A DNA stretch of 64,000 bases from Pseudoxanthomonas sp. NC8 (GTDB lineage: Bacteria > Pseudomonadota > Gammaproteobacteria > Xanthomonadales > Xanthomonadaceae), in contig CP060419.1 of NCBI GenBank assembly GCA_025232375.1, forward strand, positions 2,107,001 to 2,171,000, given 5' to 3'. The translations under genes were made by a program, and so were the position numbers. Positions within the stretch are counted from its first letter, which is position 1. Every line of letters starts with the position of its first letter. This document shows, piece after piece, positions 9,347 to 17,771 of this stretch. The notes under the pieces are model-generated. The model made no database searches. It was not told where the DNA came from and saw only the letters and a list, made by a program, of their open reading frames with translations.

Positions 9347-9775
9347 CTAGCGCGCCGGCGCGGCCGCGCGCAGGACGTGCAGCCGTTCCCGGAACCAGGC
9401 ACCGGCGTCCACTTCCGGCCGGCCCGGGCATGCCACCCGGTAGGCGCGTCCGCTGAAGCTGCTGCGGCTGGCGGCCTGCTCGATGAACGCCTCCGCGTCG
9501 CCCGCCATCTCGTGCTCGCGGGCCCATTCGTACTTGCGCTGCAGGTGCGCCTGCGCGGCAGCGGCGTCGTGCCAGCGACCGTTGCGCTGGAAGCGGCAGC
9601 CCGATTGGCCCAGCTGCGCGATCAGCGCGCCAATCTCCGCATCGGCGGCGGCCGGTGGCCTTGCATGCGCCTGCGGCGCGAGCGCCGCGACCAGCAGCCG
9701 GTAAGGCCGCGCCGATGCCGCCGCAGCGGCGAAGCCGCCGCTTGCGGCCCGTTCACACGCAGGCCTGCGCGCCAT
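9347..9775 (-). CDS. DUF5329-like secreted protein
   Basis: 142-residue protein with a hydrophobic stretch RLLVAALAPQAHA near residue 27 that looks like a displaced signal peptide, then a mature region matching the DUF5329 pattern: EIGALIAQLGQSGCRFQRNG, AQAHLQRKYEWA, AEAFIEQAASRSSFSGRAY and a terminal Cys-containing segment. Function unknown. The ATG 9775 sits next to the phaC stop (TGAgcATG), so it is coupled to the PHA synthase operon. The Ala/Gly-rich N-terminus may reflect an uncorrected frame change; the true signal peptide could begin further in. Confidence 0.65.
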   Translation of the reverse strand: MARRPACERAASGGFAAAAASARPYRLLVAALAPQAHARPPAAADAEIGALIAQLGQSGCRFQRNGRWHDAAAAQAHLQRKYEWAREHEMAGDAEAFIEQAASRSSFSGRAYRVACPGRPEVDAGAWFRERLHVLRAAAPAR

Positions 9776-9777
9776 GC

Positions 9778-10886
9778 TCACGTCCCGTGGCGCGCCGCCA
9801 GCCAGCGCTGGATCGCGGCCGGCACTTCGCGCTGGGCGCGGCTGGAAACGTAGATGCCGATGTGCCCGCCCTTGAACCCCAGCTCGGTGTAATCGCCACT
9901 GCCGACCAGCCCGGCCAGCGCGCGCGATGCATCCGGCGGCACCAGGTGGTCCTGTTCGGCGTAGATGTTCAGCACCGGCATGTCGACGAAACCCAGGTCC
10001 ACCTTCTGCCCGCCGATGCTGGCGGTGCCGTTGACGAAGGCATTGCCTATGGTAGAACTGCTTGATGAAGTCGCGGAAGGCTTCGCCGGCCTTGGTCGGG
10101 CGAGTCGAAGATCCACTTTTCCATGCGCAGGAAGTCCTCGACCGCCTTCGGGTTGTCGAGCGTGTCGACCAGGCCGACGTACTTCTGCAGGTTCAGCCGG
10201 AACGGCTTGAGCATCAGGTAGCTGGCGTTCATCAGGTCGGCCGGGATGTTGCCCAGCGCGTCGACGAACAGGTCCACGTCCAGTTCGCGCACCCAGCTGG
10301 ACAGCATGTTGTCCGGGGTCTGGAAGTCGACCGGGGTGACCATCGTCACCAGGTTGCGGACCTTTTCCGGATGCAGCGAGGAATAGCACAGCGAGAACGA
10401 ACCACCTTGGCACACGCCGAGCAGGTTGACCGGCCCGCCGCTGGCCTCGACCTAAGGTGGTCCACCGCGCCGTCGATGTAGCGGTTGATGTAGTCGTCCA
10501 GGGTCAGGTAGCGGTCGGAACGGTCCGGGTAGCCCCAGTCGATCACGTACACGTCCAGGCCCAGCGCGAGCAGGCCCTTCACCAGCGAGCGGTCGTGCTG
10601 CAGGTCGACCATGTACGGGCGGTTGACCAGCGCGTAGACGATCAGCAGCGGCGGACCTTTCGCGGGCCGCGCTCCGGCAGACTCCGCGCCGACGAAGCGG
10701 TACAGCACGGTCTTGCCGTCGCGCCAGACTTCCTCGCGCGCGGTGGCGCCGTACTCGACCTCGGCGACCTCGCCGAGCACGCGCACGCCGTCGGCCAGGT
10801 GCTTCTGGAATTCCCACGCCTCCTGGGCAAGGTCCAGCGCATTGAAATGCAGTGGACCGGTCGATCCTGGATGTGCTTTGGCTCAC
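9778..10886 (-). CDS. phaC: Class III PHA synthase subunit PhaC
   Basis: Catalytic subunit of the two-component class III polyhydroxyalkanoate synthase, polymerising 3-hydroxyacyl-CoA on granules; near 360 residues after frame repair. Seen: lipase-like box GVCQGG with the catalytic Cys, YAEQDHLVPP carrying the Asp, and FKGGHIGIYVSS carrying the His; the N-terminal segment FNALDLAQEAWEFQKHLADG is typical of class III. Frameshifts near 10850, at 10451-10457 (CCTTAGG on the minus strand for CCTGG) and near 10050. The start is taken as GTG 10886, overlapping the phaE stop as GTGA; a second GTG at 10893 is possible. Confidence 0.88.
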
Positions 10887-12392
10887 CGCTCACGTCCTCC
10901 GCGTCGGCTGGACTTGCCCTTGCCGGCCGCCGCCTTGCCATCGGCCAGGTTGCGGCTGACCCAGTCCTTCATCGACACCACTTTGGCCGTCGCCGGCGTA
11001 CGCGGGGCGGACGCCGCCTTTGTCGCGCGCGTGCCGTTGCGGACGCCGGGCTTGCGCGCGACGGCCGGGGTTGCCGCCGCAGGCTTGCCGGCCGCCGCCG
11101 CGGTCGCCGGGCGGGCGCGTCGGCCGGCAGGCGATTTCGCCGCAGCCGCGCGAGGGGCGGCTTTCGCGGTCGTTTTCGCCGGCCTGGCGACGGTCGCGCG
11201 CTGCACCGTGCCGGCGGCGCGGTCGGTCTTCCTGGCGTTCGCGCGGGCCGGTCCCTGCTTCGCATCGGCCGCAGCCGGCGTCGTCGCCCTGGCGACCGGA
11301 CGGACCGCCGCCGGCTGCGATGCGGCCTTGCCGGCCTTGCTGGCGGTCGCGGCCGCCGGCTTGCGCGCGGCGGGCCGCTTCGCCGGGACCTTGCCACCGG
11401 CGCCACGACGTACAGGCGTGCGGGTGTTCCTGCCTCGCGCCGCCGCCGACGCGGTCGACGCTTCCTCGACGACCGTTGCGTCGACCGGGGCGACCGCCGC
11501 GCTCGCGGCGACCGGTCGCGCACGCGGCGCCGGCGCCGTACGCACGGCCTGGTCCGGCTTGCCGCGCCGGACCGCATGCAACGTGCGCTCCAGGTCGGCA
11601 ACCTTGCGGTGCAGGGCGTCCAGTTCGCTGCGGCCGGGCAGGCCCAGCAGCGTGCCCAACTGCTCCACCTCGCGCTGCAGGCCCAGCCGCAGCCGCATCA
11701 GCGCGTTGGTCATCTGCGCATAGGCGTGCCGGTACTCGTCCGACAGCGCGATCTCCGCCCCAGGCATCCTCGGCCGCGTCGATCCACAGGTCGAACAGCG
11801 CACGCGCCGACTCCAGGCGCTTGCCGGGCGCATCGTGCTGGCCGAGCAGCTGTTCGAAGCGCGCGTGCGCGGCCTCGATGGCCTTGGCCAGCACCGCGTT
11901 GAAGGCCTCGTTGTGCTGCTCCCATTATGGAACGCCAGGGCCAGCGCCTGCAGGCGTTCCTTGGTGCTCGCGCGCCGGGCCGAAGGCCGGACGCTGCAGC
12001 CACTCGGCGCTCTGCTGGCGCAGCGGCCGCAGCAGCATGTCCAGCAGCGGCCGGACCTGCTCCAGTAAGGAGCCGCCGGCGAGGCCGCCGTGCATCGAGC
12101 GCAACAGCCCGCCGAAGGCGTCGGTGCCCTGCATGCCGAGCATGTCGCGCCAGGCGCGGGCGATGTCGGGCGCGCCGCCACCGCCGCTGAAGTCGGCCGC
12201 CAGGCGCTGTATGCGCTGGTACCAGTCGTAGGTTCCCGGGTCCATCCCGCCCAGTGCGGGCGGCAGGCCGCCTGGCAGTCCCCAGGCATCGAACGTGCCG
12301 CCGCGGCCGAGCAGCTCGTTCCAGGTGTTCCAGTACTGCCGCGCCAGCGATTCGAAATCGCCTGGAAATTGTCCGAACGGTACGTTGGCCAT
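10883..12392 (-). CDS. phaE: Class III PHA synthase subunit PhaE with basic tail
   Basis: Partner subunit of PhaC, about 500 residues after joining three frames (breaks near 11930-11985 and 11760). The first 280 residues show the PhaE pattern: FESLARQYWNTWNELLG, YDWYQRIQRLAADFSGGG, DIARAWRDMLGMQ and FDLWIDAAED, ending in a predicted coiled coil LQREVEQLGTLLGLPGRSE. The rest, roughly residues 285-500, is an Ala/Lys/Arg/Pro-rich low-complexity tail (for example KRPAARKPAAATASKAGKAA) ending in KSSRRGGRER. Such tails resemble histone H1-like or AlgP sequences and could tether granules to DNA; that is inference. The gene overlaps phaC by four bases. Confidence 0.85.
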
Positions 12393-12443
12393 GGATCCTC
12401 CGGTACGCCCCGATTCTAGCAGCGCCCGCAGGAGGTCCCGGTA

Positions 12444-13057
12444 TCAAGGTTTGGGTATGTGCAGAGTCTTGCTGATCATCAACGAACCGGACACGGCGAA
12501 CAGCAGCACCAGCGGGTGCAGCCGCCACGGCCCCAGCTGCCAGTAGCCCCACCACAGGTCCTCGCCGACCCGGCCTGGGGCGGCGGCGATCGCCAGCAGC
12601 ACGATAAGGCCAGGCTGGTCGGAATCGGCGTGCCCTCGAAGTACTTCACCTTGTCCTCGCCCTCGGACAGCGCCTCGGCGGTGACGTTGTAGCGGGTAAG
12701 GCGGCTGACCCCGCAGCCGACGAAGTACGACAGCACCAGCCAGTCCCAGCCGCCCTGCATGCCGCAGGCGTAGGCCAGCGCGGCCGGGGCCACGCCGAAC
12801 GAGATCACGTCGGCCAGCGAGTCCAGTTCGCGCCCCGGGGTCGAGGACGACTTGCGCCATCGGGCGATGCGGCCGTCGAGCGCATCGAAGACGAACGCCA
12901 GCGGGATCAGGGCCATGCCCAGCAGCAGGTCGCCGGTGCGGCCCTCCTGCAGGAAGCGCATCGCCGCGAACACCGCACCGGTGCCGCAGAAGGCGTTGGT
13001 AAGGGTGAACCAGTCGGCCAGCTGGAAGTCGCGCAGCATCGAGAAGTGGCGGGTCAT
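12444..13057 (-). CDS. pssA: CDP-diacylglycerol--serine O-phosphatidyltransferase
   Basis: Integral membrane enzyme making phosphatidylserine, precursor of phosphatidylethanolamine. About 204 residues. Seen: the CDP-alcohol phosphotransferase signature DG-x2-AR-x8-G-x3-D-x3-D within DALDGRIARW and STPGRELDSLADVISFG, and several hydrophobic helices. One base is missing near 12606-12610, where CCTTATCG stands for an expected CCCTGATCG, so the last membrane segment (WGYWQLGPWRLHPLVLLFAV) sits in another frame. Start ATG 13057 gives the standard N-terminus MTRHFSMLRDFQLADWFTL. It lies between phaE and the oligomer hydrolase. Confidence 0.9.
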
Positions 13058-13432
13058 GCGGGCGGCCGGGGCGGTAACGCGGCCAGCATACCCGGGGCCG
13101 GGTGTGGGCTGCGTGTGGCCAGTTGGCCCGGGGCGAGGCGGCCTGCGCGAAGTCCCCGGGCACGGGGTCCGCGGTCCTGGACGCCAGCGTGGCTTTCCCG
13201 TCCGCGGGTCCGGCCCCGTCCGGGGACCGGCGCACGCACCCCGATCGAAGACTGCCCCCAAGACTCCCGAGGACATCGTCCAATGGGCATGGCACACGTG
13301 GCACATGCAGGTGCCACGACCCGGCTGAGGACAGGATGTCCGCCGCGGGATGCGCGCCCCTCAGGCGGCGGCCTCGTTCCGAAGCCGACGCTTCCAGCCT
13401 CGGCAGGCAGGTCCCCGCCGCGGCACGCGGAC
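13058..13432. other. Intergenic region upstream of pssA with an inverted repeat
   Basis: No gene is supported in these 375 bases. The notable element is a perfect 8-bp inverted repeat CGTGGCAC/GTGCCACG with a 6-base spacer at 13297-13318, AT-poor and without a T run, about 240 bases upstream of pssA. It could be an operator or the end of the oligomer hydrolase transcript. Confidence 0.35.
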
Positions 13433-15286
13433 TCAAGGCATCGGCAGCTGCACCTTCTCCACCGCGCCGGTGCCACGCCCCCGTGCCTCGATCAGCACAT
13501 CGGCCGGCAGCGCGCCCTGCCCGTCCAGGTACCCGGCGACGCGGTCGAGCGCGGCGTACACATAGGGCAGCATCGGCGCATAGCGCGCGCCATAGGCCGG
13601 CAACGCGAGGAAGGCGTCGAAGTGCTCGCCGTTGCGCACCTGCCAGTAGCGCACCTGCGGGCGGCCTTCTGCTCGCGCGAGGGCCACGTACGGCGTGCTG
13701 GTGAATGCCGGCGGCACCAGCCCGTCGTCGGTGCCGTGCACCACCAGCACCGGCAGGCCGGCGCGCGGCAGCGCGGCACGGGTCGCGGCGACGCCGGCGC
13801 GCACGCGGTCGTTCGCCTTGGCCCTTCTCCACGTACAGGTCGCGCAGGCAACGCAGGCCAGCGAGGGTGAAATCCGGTGGCGCCAGCTTCGTGTCGACGA
13901 TGCCGACGCCATTGCCGGGCGGGATGCCGGCCGCATCGGACCACCACACGCCGCGCTCGGCACCGGTGGCGGCGCGCGGGCTGGAATCCGGATTCTGTGC
14001 CGAGAAGGCGAACCCGCACGGATGCGCATCGACGCCGAAGCGGCCATAGGCCGAGGCGTAGGTCACCGCGACCGAGCGCCAGAGGTCGAAGCCCACGCTC
14101 AGCGCGCCCGCCTGCAGCGCCTCGTCGGTCCAGCCGGTGGCGCGCATGCGTTCGTAGGCCGAGCGTGCCTGCGCGGCGGCATCCGCACCTTCGACCAGCC
14201 CCGCCGCGCGCAGCGTCGCGCAGCGTGCCTGCCACAGCGGCTCGACCTGGGCGCGCAGCGGCGGCTGCGGCAGTTGCGCGGCCGGCAGGTGCAGCAGGGC
14301 GCACGGCATCAGCAGCGCCGCTTCGGTAGCGAAGTCGTACAGCGGGCGACCGCCCGGCCGTCGACCAGCACGTTCGGCTCGCCGGCCACGACCGCGTCGA
14401 GCCAGTCGCCCTCCAGCTCGGCCGCGCGCAGGACCGCGCCGCCACCGTTGGAGATGCCGACCGCGATGACGCGGGTGTTGTCGAAGGTGAACGGCGCGGC
14501 CTGCGGGAACGCCCGGCCGAGTGCGGCGAGCGCGAACTCCGCCGCCTGCTTCACGTGGCGGCCCCAGTCGGCCTCGGGGTTGTCCTGCGAATGCGCATGC
14601 TTGATCGCGACGCCCTTCGCCCCGGCCGGGACTTCGGGCACGAATGCCAGATCGGCCGCCTCCCCGACCCTGCCCGGTGTGCCATCCAGGGCGCACGCCG
14701 ATGCCCGCATCCAGGTCGAAGTAATCGCTGCCGGCACCCTTGTCGGTGTACGCGACCGCGCAACCCTTCGGCAGCGCCCGGGGCCCGGCCACGGCGATCG
14801 CACCATAGACGCCGCGCGAACCGGACGCGGGTGCGACCACCACGCAGCGCCTGCGCGGGTCGAACGCGTCGGGCACCTGCACCAGCACGCGATGCGGATA
14901 CGTGGCGCCGGGCAGCGTGGCCAGCGCCGAATACTCGCGGCCGGGCACCGTGGCGACGTTGCCGTATACCGTGCCGTAGCCACCGTTCGGCGACAGGTCG
15001 GCGATGCTGCGCCAGTTGCTCCAGATCGCACGCCGGCGCAGCTCGGCCGCGGTCGGATGCGCGGCATCGGCGAATGCCGGTGGCGCCATCGCGCGCAGTC
15101 CCTCCAGGCCGAGGCCGGCGGTGAGCAGGTCGTCGCTGCCGCGATGTTCGGTGACGCGCTGCGGTTCGATCATGGCGGCTCCGGACCGGTGGGCGTCGCG
15201 TAGGGGGCGCTGCCGCAGGCGGCCAGCAGGCCGGCACCGAGGACGAGCAGCGGAAGCATCAGGCGTGGCGCAGCAGACTGGTGCAT
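13433..15286 (-). CDS. D-(-)-3-hydroxybutyrate oligomer hydrolase, lipoprotein
   Basis: Secreted esterase that cleaves 3-hydroxybutyrate oligomers from PHB breakdown, about 615 residues. Seen: a lipoprotein signal ending LLAACGS (lipobox cysteine about residue 26), the start of the mature domain SDDLLTAGLGLEGL, the nucleophile motif GISNGGGA, and a C-terminal PVLVVHGTDDGLVPP with the acid residue plus GEHFDAF with the His. Frameshifts near 15172 (signal peptide joined to the body), 14690, 14340 and 13822. Start ATG 15286 is preferred because it supplies the signal peptide. Placement beside phaCE and 3-hydroxybutyrate dehydrogenase supports a PHB mobilisation role. Confidence 0.85.
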
Positions 15287-15349
15287 GGCGTGGGTCGGCA
15301 CGAGGGATGCTCGCACGCTACCGGCGCCGGTCGCGCCCGTCATCGTACT

Positions 15350-15359
15350 TTGGTACCAA
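15350..15359. promoter_or_regulatory. Palindrome TTGGTACCAA upstream of the 3-hydroxybutyrate dehydrogenase gene
   Basis: Perfect 10-bp palindrome 61 bases before the dehydrogenase start, in the short divergent spacer to the oligomer hydrolase. Its position suggests an operator serving one or both PHB genes; the regulator is unknown. Confidence 0.3.
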
Positions 15360-15420
15360 GCCGCTGCCGGCAACGCTTGCTAAGCTGGCCACGAAGACCG
15401 CCACAGCCCCGGACACCCCC

Positions 15421-16180
15421 ATGCGCAGCATCCTCATCACCGGCGCGGCCAGCGGCATTGGCGCCGGCATCGGCCACGCGCTTGCCGCCGCAGGCCACCA
15501 CATCATCGTCAGCGACCTGGCCCTCGACGGCGCCGGGGCGGTGGCCGCGGAGATCCGCGCAGCAGGCGGCTCGGCCGAGGCGGTCGCGCTGGACGTGACG
15601 TCCGACGAAAGCGTCGCCGCCGCGCTGGCCGCGATCAGCCGCCCGGTCGAGGTGCTGGTCAACAACGCCGGCCTGCAGCATGTTTCGCCGCTGGAGGAGT
15701 TCCCGCTCGCCAAGTGGGATTTATAGTCCCATGATGATGCTGGTCGGCGTGGCCCGCCTGACCCGCGCGGTGCTGCCGGGAATGCGCGAGCGCGGCTTCG
15801 GCCGCATCGTCAACATCGGCAGCATCCATGCGCTGGTCGCCAGCCCGTACAAGAGCGCCTACGTGGCGGCCAAGCACGGCCTGGTCGGTTTCTCCAAGGT
15901 GATCGCGCTGGAGACCGCCGACACCGACGTCACCATCAACACGATCTGCCCCAGCTACGTGAAGACCCCGCTGGTCGACCGGCAGATCGCCGAAAAGGCC
16001 CGTACCCGCGGCATCTCCGAAGCCGACGTGGTCAGCCAGGTCATGCTCAAGCCGATGCCCAAGGGCGTGTTCATCGAGATGGACGAGCTGGCCGGCACCA
16101 CCGCGTTTATGGTCTCGCCGGCGGCACGCAACCTGACCGGACAGACCCTGGTGCTGGACGGCGGCTGGACGGTGCAGTAA
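15421..16180 (+). CDS. bdhA: 3-hydroxybutyrate dehydrogenase
   Basis: NAD-dependent short-chain dehydrogenase of about 255 residues converting 3-hydroxybutyrate to acetoacetate. Seen: TGAASGIGAGIG cofactor loop, NNAGLQHVSPLEEFP (LQHV-P-EF is typical of this enzyme), catalytic YVAAK, and PSYVKTPLVDRQI near the substrate lid. The frame changes near 15720, in GGATTTATAGTCCC, shortly after the NNAG motif. The gene starts at ATG 15421 and is 24 bases ahead of the response regulator, so both may share a promoter. It is divergent from the oligomer hydrolase, which would supply its substrate. Confidence 0.9.
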
Positions 16181-16204
16181 CCGCCCTGCCCGCCGCCGCC
16201 CGAT

Positions 16205-16875
16205 ATGCCGACCCTGCTGATCGCCGACGACCACCCGCTGTTCCGCGCCGCCCTGCGCGGCGCGGCGGCCGACGCCGTGGCCCAGCTGCAGGTGCTCGAG
16301 GCCGAGTCGCTGGATGGCGTGCTGGCCGCGCTGGAATCGCGCGCCGACATCGACCTATGGTCCTGCTCGACCTGCACATGCCCGGCAACCACGGCCTTGG
16401 CCGGGCTGGCAGCGATCCGCGCGCAGTTCCCCGCGGTGGCCGTGGTCGTGGTTTCGGCCAACGACGACCCGCGCGTGGTCCGGCGTGCGCTCGACCACGG
16501 CGCGGCCGGCTACCTGCCCAAGAGTTCGGGCCTGGACGAACTGCGCGAGGCGATCCGCAGCGTGCTGGCCTGCGAGCAGTGGCTGCCGGCCTCGCTGCGC
16601 GCGTCGGTTTCGCGGGCCCAGTCCTCGCACCGGGACACCGAGCTGGCCGCGCGCCTTGGCCAGCCTGTCGCCGCAGCAGTTCCGCGTGCTCAGCCTTGGT
16701 CGCGCAGGGCCTGCTCAACAAGCAGATCGCCGACCGCCTGGACGTGCAGGAACGCACGGTCAAGGCACATCTGTCCGCGATCTTCGAGCGGCTGGGCGTG
16801 CGCAACCGGACCCAGGCCGGGGTGGTCCTGCGCGAACTGGAACTGAGCGACCCGAGCCGACAGCTGGAACGCTGA
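16205..16875 (+). CDS. LuxR-type response regulator (ErdR/CrbR-like)
   Basis: Two-domain regulator of about 222 residues. Receiver: acidic pair IADDHPLF at residues 6-13, phosphoacceptor Asp in LLDLHMPG near residue 55, and a Lys in LPKSSG. C-terminal LuxR helix-turn-helix: LSPQQFRVLSL, GLLNKQIADRLDVQERTVKAHL. Four frame-changing sites, all at expected CCTGG: 16354-16360, 16395-16400, 16654-16659 and 16694-16699. With the symporter-fused hybrid kinase at 17.8-21.1 kb it resembles the CrbS/CrbR (MxtR/ErdR) pair known to switch on acetyl-CoA synthetase; the pairing here is inferred from neighbourhood. Confidence 0.85.
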
Positions 16876-16922
16876 GCCGGCGCGCGTGGAACCTTCCGCG
16901 CGCCACCGGCCCCTGTCACGGG

Positions 16923-17153
16923 CTGGTCATTTTTCCGCCAACCCTCTTGACGTGCCCGCCAGGCAAGGCGCTCACGCGGTTATCCACATCCTTCCCCGGC
17001 AACCATCCACACCCGGTGTGGAAAACCCCGGCATGCCCCTGCCATGCCCTGGTCAAATTTTCGCCACACATCTTGACAGCGTTGCCGTGCAAGGCGCCGC
17101 GAGGGTTATCCACATCGTTCTCCGGAAACCATCCACACCCGGTGTGGACAACC
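16923..17153. repeat. 126-bp tandem direct repeat with DnaA-box-like sites
   Basis: Two imperfect copies start at 16923 and 17049 (CTGGTCA...), period 126 bases. Each holds TTATCCACA, a perfect match to the DnaA-box consensus (16980-16988 and 17106-17114), and 26 bases on a perfect palindrome CCACACCCGGTGTGG (17007-17021 and 17133-17147) whose right side continues into TGTGGAAAA or TGTGGACAA, near-matches to an inverted DnaA box. It fills the 299-base gap between the response regulator and the Nudix gene. Confidence 0.75.
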
Positions 17154-17174
17154 GCGCGCGTCGTGGAACAACGC

Positions 17175-17665
17175 TCACAGGCGCGACCAGCTCCAGGATT
17201 GCATTTTCCCGTCGCGGTACGGCATGACCCCGTGGAAGGCGCGCGGATCGGCGTCGAACACCAGCGGCAGGAACTGGCGGTCGCCGTCCCACAGCGGCAG
17301 CTCCAGGATCCGCTCCACCTCCACCCACTCCAGCGTGCCTTCGGCATTGCTTTCCAGCGGCGTGCCGGTGTAGGCATCGATGACGAAGACGAAGCCCAGC
17401 CAGTCCTCGCCGTTCTTGCCGAAGCCGGGCCAGCTGATCGTCCCGCGCAGGCGCATGGCGGTGCAGTCGATCCCGGCTTCTTCGTGGATCTCCCGGCGCA
17501 TGCACGCCACCACGTCCTCGTCGCGCTCGATCTTGCCGCCCAGGCCGTTGTACTTGCCCCAGGTGCAGGTCGCCCGGGCGCGCGTTGCGGTGGATCATCA
17601 GTACCCGCCGGCGATCGGGCGAAAGCACGTAGCCCGGGGGTGGCGACGATGGGGGTATACGGCAT
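17175..17665 (-). CDS. Nudix hydrolase (MutT-type 8-oxo-dGTP diphosphatase)
   Basis: About 163 residues. The Nudix box G-x5-E-x7-REUxEExGU is complete in GKIERDEDVVACMRREI followed by HEEAGID. N-terminal MPYTPIVATPGYVLS matches MutT-like proteins of proteobacteria that hydrolyse oxidised or other nucleoside triphosphates. Two single-base changes occur near 17637 (CCCCGGGC for CCCCGGC) and 17567 (CCTGGGGC for CCTGGGC), so the first third lies in other frames. Start ATG 17665 gives the family N-terminus. It lies between the regulator and the kinase of the two-component system on the minus strand; no functional link to them is evident. Confidence 0.85.
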
Positions 17666-17745
17666 GGGGCGTTCCTTCGCGGGAAGCCGCCGATTCTACC
17701 GCCGCACGCGCGGCGAACCGGCCGCGGCGCCCGACCTGCCATTCG

Positions 17746-17771
17746 CGTAGAGCGGGACTTGCCCAGCCCTA
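17746..17771. repeat. REP-like palindrome half
   Basis: GTAGAGCGGGACTTGCCCAG closely matches the reverse complement of the right arm of the large inverted repeat at 25060-25119 (GTAGAGCGGGGCTTGCCCCG). It overlaps the stop codon of the hybrid kinase gene and may serve as its transcript end. Confidence 0.45.

Noticed and set aside
16205-16875. Programmed frameshifting as the reason for broken genes
   Set aside because: Breaks occur in housekeeping genes of every class, several per gene, and always restore to a CCTGG-like sequence; no slippery heptamers with downstream structures recur.
16923-17153. Chromosomal replication origin
   Set aside because: Despite two perfect DnaA boxes there is no AT-rich unwinding region and no dnaA, dnaN, rpmH or gidA neighbour.
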